Source of the DNA: Flavobacteriaceae bacterium
GTDB taxonomy: Bacteria > Bacteroidota > Bacteroidia > Flavobacteriales > Flavobacteriaceae
Direction of reading: 5' to 3'
Assembly (NCBI GenBank): GCA_947472705.1
Contig: CANJDA010000041.1
Location: 1 to 14,480, forward strand
Length of the DNA: 14,480 nucleotides
Shown piece by piece: positions 1 through 4,961 of this stretch. Position 1 is the stretch's first letter, and every line of letters starts with the position of its first letter. A program made the position numbers and the translations under genes. A model generated the notes under the pieces. That model had not been told where the DNA came from, did not search any database, and saw only the letters and a program-made list of their open reading frames with translations.

Positions 1-670
1 CTATCGCTGCTGTACTAGCTATACTTGCCGTTCCGACTGAAAAAGCACCACCGCCAGCCATGCCGCCAGCTACATCTGCTGCGCCTACAACAAGCCATCT
101 AATCCATCTAGGGCCTTCTGCTTTAGCGGTTACAGTTGTTGTGTTTTTTGCATAATAATCTTCCCACAGACCTATAGAATGTCTAGCCACGGATGCTGAT
201 TTTAATAAAAAAACAACATCGGATTCTAATAATTCTTTATTATTAATTATTTCGTTTTCAAACTTTAAAAAATAATCAATCGATTCAGATAAACTAATTC
301 CTCCTTTAAAGCCATTATTTAACATGAAATCAAATAATGTTTGTAGTTCTTTTTTCCCTGATGTTGAAAGTGATGAGTTATTCACAGTTTCTTTAAAGTT
401 ATTTTTGACATCTATCATGCCTAAATTAAATTGCTCTGTAGTTAAATAGGGCCCTTCTATTCCCTTACTTTTACAAATATCTGTTGTTAATTCAATAGCT
501 TTTTCAACAGAAATATTTTCAGATCCATATTTTTCTATAAATTCTTTTACTACTTCATTATGTTGAACTCCAACATAATCATAAAGATTATTTTTATTAG
601 AAACATCTTGTGCATTAGTGCCGAAACTATAAAATACAGTTGCAATAATGCCTAATACTAATTTTTTCAT
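1..670 (-). CDS. secreted Gly/Ala-rich hypothetical protein (3' end outside window)
   Basis: Open frame from ATG at 670 to the window edge: 223 residues read, C-terminus missing. Residues 1-20 form a signal peptide (KK, then a hydrophobic stretch ending in TNA before Q21). The mature part opens with YDYVGVQHNE at about residues 30-39, continues as a mostly alpha-helical, Lys/Glu/Asn-rich segment to about residue 185, then turns into a Trp-flanked hydrophobic Gly/Ala stretch (RWIRWLVVGAADVAGGMAGG, followed by more Gly, Ala and Ser). I recall the combination of an N-terminal YDxxGxxHN motif and a C-terminal glycine-rich hydrophobic tail from unnamed flavobacterial secreted proteins, but no function is known to me. 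The tail resembles membrane-inserting or glycine-zipper segments such as those in bacteriocins; that is inference. The start is chosen because it matches the ATG AAA AAA TTA junction of two neighbouring genes with the same leader. Confidence 0.85.
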   Translation of the reverse strand, partial: MKKLVLGIIATVFYSFGTNAQDVSNKNNLYDYVGVQHNEVVKEFIEKYGSENISVEKAIELTTDICKSKGIEGPYLTTEQFNLGMIDVKNNFKETVNNSSLSTSGKKELQTLFDFMLNNGFKGGISLSESIDYFLKFENEIINNKELLESDVVFLLKSASVARHSIGLWEDYYAKNTTTVTAKAEGPRWIRWLVVGAADVAGGMAGGGAFSVGTASIASTAAI

Positions 671-696
671 AATTTTGTTTATAATTTTTAATTATT

Positions 697-741
697 GCAG
701 TCCAGCTTTGTGTCCTCGAAAACATATAAAGGTTGGGCTGC
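697..741 (-). ncRNA. proximal leader hairpin, copy 1
   Basis: Imperfect 45-nt hairpin. On the minus strand the arm GCAGCCCAACCTTT pairs with AAAGCTGGACTGC: 11 pairs, two mismatches (C·A and A·C) and one bulge. The apical loop contains GTTTTCGAGGACA. It is identical in sequence to copy 2 and structurally equivalent to copy 3, where three pairs have changed on both sides. I treat it as a cis-acting RNA element and not as a free RNA. Confidence 0.6.
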
Positions 742-765
742 TTTTTTTGGTTGGTTTGGTCATAC

Positions 766-800
766 TTCTGTTTAATAACAAACCTTTAAAATAAACAGAA
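766..800 (-). repeat. CTGTTTA hairpin, copy 1
   Basis: Inverted repeat TTCTGTTTA ... TAAACAGAA (9 bp, 17-nt loop). It recurs at 2157-2191 and, with a 7-bp stem, at 2815-2844, always a short distance upstream of the proximal hairpin. The loop is also conserved (minus strand TTTTAAAGGTTTGTTAT; copy 3 TTTTGAGATTTGTTAT). It could be an RNA stem or a DNA operator. Confidence 0.6.
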
Positions 801-944
801 AAGTGTATTTGATTTTTCTATATAAAGTTTGCTTTATATATTGTCACACCTGGGGGTAAGCCACTTTTTCACCTAAATAATAGTGTTTGAATTAATTGTT
901 TTGTTTTTGATATTGTATATGTATTTGATTTAAAAAACCCTTCG

Positions 945-967
945 GGTAAGCAAAAAGTGTACATTTT
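945..967 (-). repeat. distal box, copy 1
   Basis: This 23-bp element (minus strand AAAATGTACAC, then TTTTTG, then a CTTACC end) lies just past the stop of the upstream gene and 297 bp before the start codon of the downstream gene. It matches copy 2 exactly and copy 3 at 21 of 23 positions. It is either an operator or the start of a short upstream ORF beginning Met-Tyr-Thr-Phe-Cys. Confidence 0.6.
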
Positions 968-982
968 AAATCATGAATTATG

Positions 983-1549
983 TCATAAATCATAAACTGA
1001 TTTATAAGATTTTGAAAACACTCCATTTTTAAAATAAAAGTATCTGTCGTCTGTTGTAATATTTATATCAATATCCTTTAAAAAATGAGAAAGATATTTT
1101 TTAGTTAAATTAGTTTTGTAATATTTAGTGTCTATTCCAAAAATGGGCCTTTTAATATTATGGCTAACTTGCATTTGATCTAAATCATAGTATTCAGCTA
1201 CTATAAATAAATCAATATTTCTAGAGGAACAATAATTTTCTACTAATTCTAATGGATAGCAAATTTTACTTTTACAATTAGGGTTCCAAAAATAAACTAA
1301 CGCAAGCTCTTTTTGACTTATACATTTCTTCAAATCATTGCCATTAATTATTACTATTTTAGATTTTAGATTTTCATAAGTATATAAGCATAAAGAATCT
1401 ATTTTTATAGATTTAAGAAACAAATTAGGATTTGCAGATTCAGTTTTTTTATAATAACTATATAGACCTTTAAAGTTACCCTTTATGGCACACGATGTTG
1501 TAAATGTTAAACAAATAATAATACTTAATATAAATTTTGTGATTTTCAT
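983..1549 (-). CDS. thioredoxin-like lipoprotein, unknown substrate
   Basis: A 188-residue protein. Residues 1-19 are a signal sequence ending in a lipobox-like TTSC with Cys20 as the lipidation site, so it is predicted to be membrane-anchored on the periplasmic or outer face. From about residue 82 the pattern LALVYFWNPNCKSKICYP, then LFIVAEYYD, KRPIFGIDTKYY and RYFYFKNG, resembles a thioredoxin/AhpC-like fold: beta-strand, WxxxC active-site loop, further strands, then a C-terminal beta-hairpin. The cysteines at 92 and 97 are spaced CX4C, not the classical CXXC, so classical disulfide chemistry is uncertain; a cis-Pro in KRPIF (about 135) fits the fold. It is probably co-transcribed with the upstream Cys-rich protein gene (58-nt gap), which suggests a thiol-related partner or substrate. 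ATG at 1549 is preferred; an in-frame GTG at 1555 would add two residues. Confidence 0.75.
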   Translation of the reverse strand: MKITKFILSIIICLTFTTSCAIKGNFKGLYSYYKKTESANPNLFLKSIKIDSLCLYTYENLKSKIVIINGNDLKKCISQKELALVYFWNPNCKSKICYPLELVENYCSSRNIDLFIVAEYYDLDQMQVSHNIKRPIFGIDTKYYKTNLTKKYLSHFLKDIDINITTDDRYFYFKNGVFSKSYKSVYDL

Positions 1550-1607
1550 TTTCACGTTTTTTATTTATAAATGGTTTTTATTCAAATGAAAACCCCTCTT
1601 AAAAAAT

Positions 1608-2060
1608 TTATTTTAAACTAGCTCTAACAATATAACCACCATCGTTACCTAATGATGGGTCAAAATTATATTCTCCTTTGTAAAGAATAATATTTTCTGA
1701 AATTAAATCCTCATCTAAATATAATGTTTCCTTATTTTTGACGGCATCATTTTGTTCTTTAATAGAAATATCTAATCTTATAGTTAAAAATCCTTGATTA
1801 GTTTTTTCATCAATTTTAATTACTCCAGAATTTGGAACTTTTTGATTGTCATTGCATGAAACTATGACATCTCCTTCTGTACAACAAAAGGTACATGATG
1901 TGAATTTGCATAAGCCAAATCCCTTACAGTCTCTGCTAGTTCTACCCCATCCATCCCAATCAGCATAGATTATGTGGAATTCTTTTACTGGTTGATTTTG
2001 AGCAAAACCACTAAGTGATAAAAGCATTATAGTTATAATACTGTAAATTAATTTTTTCAT
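1608..2060 (-). CDS. small secreted cysteine-rich protein (WGRxSRxCxGxGxC-type)
   Basis: A 150-residue protein. Residues 1-20 are a signal peptide (MKKLIYSIIT start, cleavage predicted after GFA). The mature part carries a Trp-rich segment YADWDGWGR followed by a cysteine cluster, C45, C51, C56, C59, C60 and C69, within TSRDCKGFGLCKFTSCTFCC. The rest is predicted to be beta-rich, ending LYKGEYNFDPSLGNDGGYIV, where a conserved-looking Gly/Tyr tail closes the protein. I recall similar short proteins with a WGRxSRxCxGxGxC signature in Bacteroidota, without assigned function. The cysteines could form disulfides or bind a metal. It heads a probable operon with the thioredoxin-like lipoprotein gene. 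An in-frame ATG at 2114 exists, but it lies inside the leader hairpin and would place 18 residues before the signal peptide, so the ATG at 2060 is chosen. Confidence 0.8.
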   Translation of the reverse strand: MKKLIYSIITIMLLSLSGFAQNQPVKEFHIIYADWDGWGRTSRDCKGFGLCKFTSCTFCCTEGDVIVSCNDNQKVPNSGVIKIDEKTNQGFLTIRLDISIKEQNDAVKNKETLYLDEDLISENIILYKGEYNFDPSLGNDGGYIVRASLK

Positions 2061-2085
2061 AATTTTGTATATAATTTTAATTATT

Positions 2086-2130
2086 GCAGTCCAGCTTTGT
2101 GTCCTCGAAAACATATAAAGGTTGGGCTGC
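2086..2130 (-). ncRNA. proximal leader hairpin, copy 2
   Basis: All 45 nt are identical to the copy 1 hairpin although the genes they precede are unrelated beyond the signal peptide. The minus-strand loop contains GTTTTCGAGGACA. Confidence 0.6.
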
Positions 2131-2156
2131 TTTTTTTTTGGTTGGTTTGGTCGTAC

Positions 2157-2191
2157 TTCTGTTTAATAACAAACCTTTAAAATAAACAGAA
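2157..2191 (-). repeat. CTGTTTA hairpin, copy 2
   Basis: Same 9-bp stem and same 17-nt loop as copy 1. It starts 26 nt beyond the proximal hairpin on the promoter-distal side. Confidence 0.6.
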
Positions 2192-2314
2192 AAATGTAAT
2201 TGATTTTCCTATATAAAGTTTACTTATATAGTGTCACGTCGTGGGGGTAAGCCACTATTTTACCTAGATATTTGTTTTTGATATTGTAAATGTATTTGAT
2301 TTATAAATTCCTCT

Positions 2315-2337
2315 GGTAAGCAAAAAGTGTACATTTT
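2315..2337 (-). repeat. distal box, copy 2
   Basis: A 23-bp element identical to copy 1, four bases past the stop codon of the 2342-2722 gene and 277 bp before the start codon at 2060. Confidence 0.6.
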
Positions 2338-2341
2338 TAAT

Positions 2342-2722
2342 CTATTGCTTTACTACCAAAATTAATCTGTTTTGTAATTTTTTGGCTTCTTCTATAATTT
2401 CAGTATAGTTAGCTGTGACAGCAGCTGTAACTGTAGTTGATAGATTTTCATTTGAAACAGTTAAAGATATCTCAACAGCTGCTTTACAATTTTCATCTTT
2501 AATTTTAGAAGAATTTAATGTTATATCATCTAATATTTTAGTTCCATTTTCTTCAAGGTCTTCGATGCTGCTAAATTTGTATTTGGTTGTTTCATTTTCA
2601 GCTGTTATAGCTAAATAAGCGGAGTTGGAAATTCCTTTATTTTCTGATTTAGCTTTAGCTTGTGCGTTTCCGATTAAAGAAAATAGAATGGAGGCGCATA
2701 AGCCATAGGTTAATTTTTTCAT
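2342..2722 (-). CDS. small secreted hypothetical protein
   Basis: A 126-residue protein. Residues 1-20 are a signal peptide (MKKLTYGLCASILFSLIGNA), with cleavage predicted before Q21. The mature protein of about 106 residues is hydrophilic, begins with a Lys/Ala/Ser/Glu-rich stretch, and has a Thr/Ala/Val-rich segment (STTVTAAVTANYTEIIEEA) before a basic, then hydrophobic C-terminus (KLQNRLILVVKQ). One cysteine remains in the mature part (C79). I recognise no domain. It stands alone in its transcription unit, with its own leader (copy 3) and with leader copy 2 directly behind it. The shared leader and matching signal peptide type suggest co-regulation and export with its two neighbouring units; its function is unknown. 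Confidence 0.75.
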   Translation of the reverse strand: MKKLTYGLCASILFSLIGNAQAKAKSENKGISNSAYLAITAENETTKYKFSSIEDLEENGTKILDDITLNSSKIKDENCKAAVEISLTVSNENLSTTVTAAVTANYTEIIEEAKKLQNRLILVVKQ

Positions 2723-2746
2723 TTTTCACAACTTTTTAAAATAATA

Positions 2747-2792
2747 ACAGCCCCTCTTCTTTTGTCGTCGAAAACATGAAGGCTGGGGCTGT
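2747..2792 (-). ncRNA. proximal leader hairpin, copy 3 (covarying)
   Basis: Minus-strand outer stem ACAGCCCC/GGGGCTGT (8 perfect pairs) plus inner CTTC/GAAG. The loop contains GTTTTCGACGACA, one base different from copies 1 and 2. Relative to those copies the first pair is A-U instead of G-C, the eighth is C-G instead of A-U, and the innermost is C-G instead of U-A. In addition the C·A mismatch at the fifth position is repaired to C-G. Confidence 0.65.
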
Positions 2793-2814
2793 ATTTGATT
2801 TGTTTAATTATACT

Positions 2815-2844
2815 CTGTTTAATAACAAATCTCAAAATAAACAG
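2815..2844 (-). repeat. CTGTTTA hairpin, copy 3
   Basis: CTGTTTA/TAAACAG, 7 bp with a 16-nt loop similar to the other copies. It sits 22 nt beyond the proximal hairpin. Confidence 0.55.
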
Positions 2845-2990
2845 GTAAATTTCTATTGCTTTTTACCAATTCAAAAATACCACTTAATGAAAAAGGCAGC
2901 AATGCCGCTAGATAATGTGTCTTTGTTTATTTTATCATTTGCGGTGTTAATAAATAACAGTGTAAAAATAAAAGGGGGAAATTACATTTT

Positions 2991-3013
2991 GGTACACAAA
3001 AAGTGTACATTTT
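2991..3013 (-). repeat. distal box, copy 3
   Basis: 21 of 23 positions match copies 1 and 2. The two changes complete a perfect inverted repeat, GTACAC-TTTTT-GTGTAC, that is only partial in the other two copies. This suggests either a dyad operator or a small hairpin. Confidence 0.55.
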
Positions 3014-3035
3014 GTTAAAATTTAAAGGAAATAGA

Positions 3036-3053
3036 TTTCTGTAAATACAGAAA
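3036..3053 (-). terminator. possible weak terminator after the response regulator operon
   Basis: Perfect inverted repeat TTTCTGTA-AA-TACAGAAA, 18 nt beyond the stop of the 3072-3728 gene. It is AT-rich and followed only by a mixed T-rich stretch on the minus strand, so it is a poor intrinsic terminator. It may instead be a structural element before leader copy 3. Confidence 0.35.
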
Positions 3054-3071
3054 GTTCATAGTTTAACTAAT

Positions 3072-3728
3072 TTAAATAAGTCCGTGTTTGCGGGCTTCCC
3101 TTAGAATGTCCTCATCATTCCCTTTTTCAATGCCTAAATAATCTTTAATGACAACTTTCCTTTTGTCTATGGCGCTTTTAGAAAGATGGAGTTCTTCTTG
3201 GATAGTTTTTGTTTTCATCCCTTTAGACAATAAAATAATAATTTGTCTATTGTAGGTATCTATTAATTTAGTGGATATCACAGAATCAAATTTTAGTGCT
3301 TTTACTGTAGCACTATAAAAAAATTCACCTTTAATTATGGTGTCAAAAGCAGTTAAAAAATCGTTTGATAGTACATCGCTTTTTACTATTAAGCCATCTG
3401 GGTAATGGTCTTTAATAATTCCGTGAAGAACAAGTGATTCGGAATGTGATGTTAAAATCACAATTTTTGTATTGGGTAAATGTTTTCTAACAAGTGCCAC
3501 CAAATCTTCACCCGAGTAAATGTTTTTTTCTTCATAAGGAGGCAAAGTAATATCTAAAAAAACAACATCAAAAGTAGTGGTAGTTGTTGTAATTATTTTA
3601 TGTGCAGCTTCACAACTAAAGGCGGAAGTTGTATTTATAGAATAGCCATAGGGATTAAAAGCTAATATCGATTTATAGCCTTCAATAATTGGTGGATGGT
3701 CGTCAATCATTAATACAGTTACTTCCAT
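3072..3728 (-). CDS. response regulator, NarL/LuxR-like
   Basis: A 218-residue two-component response regulator. The receiver domain (about 1-135) shows the acidic pocket MIDDHP (D9, D10), phospho-acceptor D59 in VVFLDITLP, T93/S94 in ILTSHSE and K116 in IVKSD, so phosphorylation should work. The C-terminal part (about 158-205: RQIIILLSKGMKTKTIQEELHLSKSAIDKRK and following) matches a LuxR/NarL-type helix-turn-helix, although it lacks the usual LTxREREVL start. It is expected to be a cytosolic DNA-binding regulator. It is the second gene of an operon, 35 nt after the LytTR regulator gene, with no histidine kinase in the window. An uninterrupted run of six threonines (47-52) precedes the phospho-acceptor strand. 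The targets are unknown; the secreted-protein units directly downstream are candidates by position only. Confidence 0.88.
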   Translation of the reverse strand: MEVTVLMIDDHPPIIEGYKSILAFNPYGYSINTTSAFSCEAAHKIITTTTTTFDVVFLDITLPPYEEKNIYSGEDLVALVRKHLPNTKIVILTSHSESLVLHGIIKDHYPDGLIVKSDVLSNDFLTAFDTIIKGEFFYSATVKALKFDSVISTKLIDTYNRQIIILLSKGMKTKTIQEELHLSKSAIDKRKVVIKDYLGIEKGNDEDILREARKHGLI

Positions 3729-3763
3729 ACAGATGGATTTTATGTAAATGTATTATTTTTCTT

Positions 3764-4672
3764 CTAAATCTCCAAATAATTACCTCCAGCTATGCGGTTG
3801 ATAATCAAATCAACATTGTCTTTATAAGACTTGGAGAAAGGAAGTTTTGTTGTAGAGTTTTTTATGTAGCATACAGTATTTCCTGTATGTATACGGGATA
3901 CTTGGTCAACATTAATAATGTAACTATTGTGGATTCTTAAAAATTGTGCCTCTGGTAACACTGTTTCAAAATGCTTAAGCGTTTTGAAAGCAGTAATCAT
4001 TTCACCATTATTTAAATGGATATCGGTTGAGTTATTATCGGCTTCAAAATAAAGGATATCATTAGAATCAATATAACGGTAATCGCCATATGATTTAATA
4101 CAAATAACAAGTGATTGTTGTTTTTGAACTATCATTGGGCTTTCAGCAACAGTTTTCGTTTTCACCGAAACTTCATGCTCATCTTCATCCTCTGTTTCAT
4201 GTTCAGTATCAATATCTAGGGCTTCTACAACTGCTTTATCCAAAACTTCAAAAGTAGCCACAGGATTTTTCACTTCCATATGAGGCAAATCCGATTTTAT
4301 GGCTCGGTCAAATTTTAGTATTGCTTTTCTAAAGTCATTGATGTCTAATGGTTTCAGCAGATAATCAACCACTTCATATTTCAATGCTTCATAGGCCATA
4401 TCTTTTTTTGAAGTGGTAATAATAATCTTTGGCACAACAGGTAAATACCTATACAATTCGTTAATCAGAGCTAACGAAAGGCTACTCTTTTTGTCAGATG
4501 GGTCGATTTCAAGAAAAACCAAATGGGGTTGATGCTCAAGGATTAAATTCACTCCTTCATCATAGTTACTAGCAGATGCTGTATAGGATAAATTACGAAA
4601 ACGCTCAGCAACGGCCTGAGTTTTCGTGACATCATCTTGATTGTCATCTATGATAATAAAGGTATGACTCAT
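3764..4672 (-). CDS. LytTR-family response regulator with Glu at the phospho-acceptor site
   Basis: A 302-residue transcriptional regulator. The receiver domain (about 1-125) has FIIIDDNQDD (D9, D10), T86/T87 in IIITTSKKD and K107 in LLKP. The phospho-acceptor strand reads LVFLEIDPSD, placing Glu55 where Asp normally sits. An acidic linker (about 150-170, rich in Glu, Asp and His) leads to a LytTR DNA-binding domain (about 188-297: CIKSYGDYRYIDSNDILYFEAD, then FLRIHNSYIINVDQV and KLPFSKSYKD). Glu can mimic phospho-Asp, so the protein may be constitutively active or respond to something other than a kinase (inference). The start at 4672 gives the standard receiver N-terminus and follows an AAAGGA Shine-Dalgarno-like sequence; an in-frame ATG at 4702 would add ten residues. 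It is the first gene of the two-regulator operon. Confidence 0.88.
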   Translation of the reverse strand: MSHTFIIIDDNQDDVTKTQAVAERFRNLSYTASASNYDEGVNLILEHQPHLVFLEIDPSDKKSSLSLALINELYRYLPVVPKIIITTSKKDMAYEALKYEVVDYLLKPLDINDFRKAILKFDRAIKSDLPHMEVKNPVATFEVLDKAVVEALDIDTEHETEDEDEHEVSVKTKTVAESPMIVQKQQSLVICIKSYGDYRYIDSNDILYFEADNNSTDIHLNNGEMITAFKTLKHFETVLPEAQFLRIHNSYIINVDQVSRIHTGNTVCYIKNSTTKLPFSKSYKDNVDLIINRIAGGNYLEI

Positions 4673-4905
4673 GAATGCTTTTCCTTTTTTTAGGGAAAGC
4701 ATTATTAGGGAAAAAACAGGTAGTTTTTGGGGACTATTTGTTTATCTAAAGATTATCAATAAATTTTAAACTGAAAAATAATACCGTTTAAACGTTAGGA
4801 TTTTCGTTAAAACGAAAGTAAAATTTTAGGCAAAGGAATTTAAAAAATGTTAACAGAAACAGGCATACTGTTAATATGTGATTTTTTATTCGGATAAATA
4901 CTTAC
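4673..4905 (-). promoter_or_regulatory. upstream region of the regulator operon with paired CGTTTtAACG repeats
   Basis: Gene-free region between the glyS terminator and the LytTR regulator. It holds two near-identical palindromic decamers, CGTTTAAACG at 4785-4794 and its variant at 4805-4814 (CGTTTTAACG on the minus strand), with starts 20 bp apart, about two helical turns. LytTR proteins are known to bind paired direct repeats with this kind of spacing, so an autoregulatory site is plausible. I see no clear TAnnTTTG promoter element. Confidence 0.4.
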
Positions 4906-4941
4906 AAAAAAGCCCCAAACTTTTAAGAAGCTTGGGGCTTT
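4906..4941 (-). terminator. intrinsic terminator of glyS
   Basis: Stem AAAGCCCCAA/TTGGGGCTTT (10 perfect pairs, 4909-4918 with 4932-4941) followed on the minus strand by a T-run, 20 nt beyond the glyS stop codon. Confidence 0.9.
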
Positions 4942-4961
4942 ATATTCTAAAATACTTTGAA

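Larger units (their letters stand above)
671..967 (-). promoter_or_regulatory. structured leader, copy 1 (upstream of the 1-670 gene)
   Basis: Gene-free stretch of about 300 bases. Read on the minus strand it holds, in order: the distal box (945-967); a short GGTGA/TTACC stem (855-873); a perfect 9-bp stem with a 4-nt loop, TATATAAAG/CTTTATATA (819-840); a 9-bp stem TTCTGTTTA/TAAACAGAA with a 17-nt loop (766-800); and the proximal hairpin (697-741), 26 nt before the start codon. Copy 2 (2061-2337) matches it along its whole length apart from an insertion of about 20 nt near 880-900. Copy 3 shares only the box, the CTGTTTA hairpin and the proximal hairpin. I see no convincing flavobacterial -7 element (TAnnTTTG) inside, so the transcription start is not placed. 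It is probably promoter plus 5' untranslated region. Confidence 0.7.
2061..2337 (-). promoter_or_regulatory. structured leader, copy 2 (upstream of the 1608-2060 gene)
   Basis: No long gene is seen here. The order of elements is as in copy 1: distal box (2315-2337), GGTAA/TTACC stem (2246-2264), stem CTATATAAG/CTTTATATAG with a TAAA loop and one bulged base (2209-2231), CTGTTTA hairpin (2157-2191) and proximal hairpin (2086-2130), ending 25 nt before ATG. Its similarity to copy 1 continues into the first four codons of the gene, then fades into signal peptides that are similar mainly in character. This indicates duplication of a leader-plus-start module. Confidence 0.7.
2723..3013 (-). promoter_or_regulatory. 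structured leader, copy 3, diverged (upstream of the 2342-2722 gene)
   Basis: Gene-free stretch of about 290 bases. Only three parts match the other leaders: the distal box (2991-3013), the CTGTTTA hairpin (2815-2844) and the proximal hairpin (2747-2792, 24 nt before ATG). The middle (about 2850-2985) is unlike copies 1 and 2. It contains a GGTAAA/TTTACC inverted repeat next to the CTGTTTA hairpin and a weak GGCA/TGCC stem followed by T5. Despite this divergence the box-to-start distance (291 bp) stays close to that of the other two copies. Confidence 0.6.

Noticed and set aside
697..748. Proximal hairpins of copies 1 and 2 followed by a T-run on the plus strand (742-748, 2131-2139), resembling plus-strand terminators.
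   Set aside because: No plus-strand gene lies upstream, copy 3 has no T-run, and the neighbouring GGTRA stem keeps a wobble only in minus-strand RNA. A leader element of the minus-strand genes is the simpler reading.
2061..2114. N-terminal extension of the Cys-rich protein starting at the ATG inside the leader hairpin loop (MFSRTQSWTA).
   Set aside because: It would put 18 residues before a good signal peptide. In copy 1 the same ATG is out of frame with the gene, and in copy 3 its frame stops after 13 codons, so the conservation is at the RNA level.
671..3013. Leaders as MITE-like transposable elements.
   Set aside because: No terminal inverted repeats or target-site duplications are seen, and each copy ends exactly in the start codon region of a gene.
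945..3013. The three distal boxes as a CRISPR-like or other array.
   Set aside because: The copies are about 700-1400 bp apart with genes between them, not regularly spaced short repeats.
2776..3018. Plus-strand open frame of 80 codons across leader copy 3.
   Set aside because: It lies over the conserved leader elements, has no domain or start signal, and has no counterpart in the other leaders.
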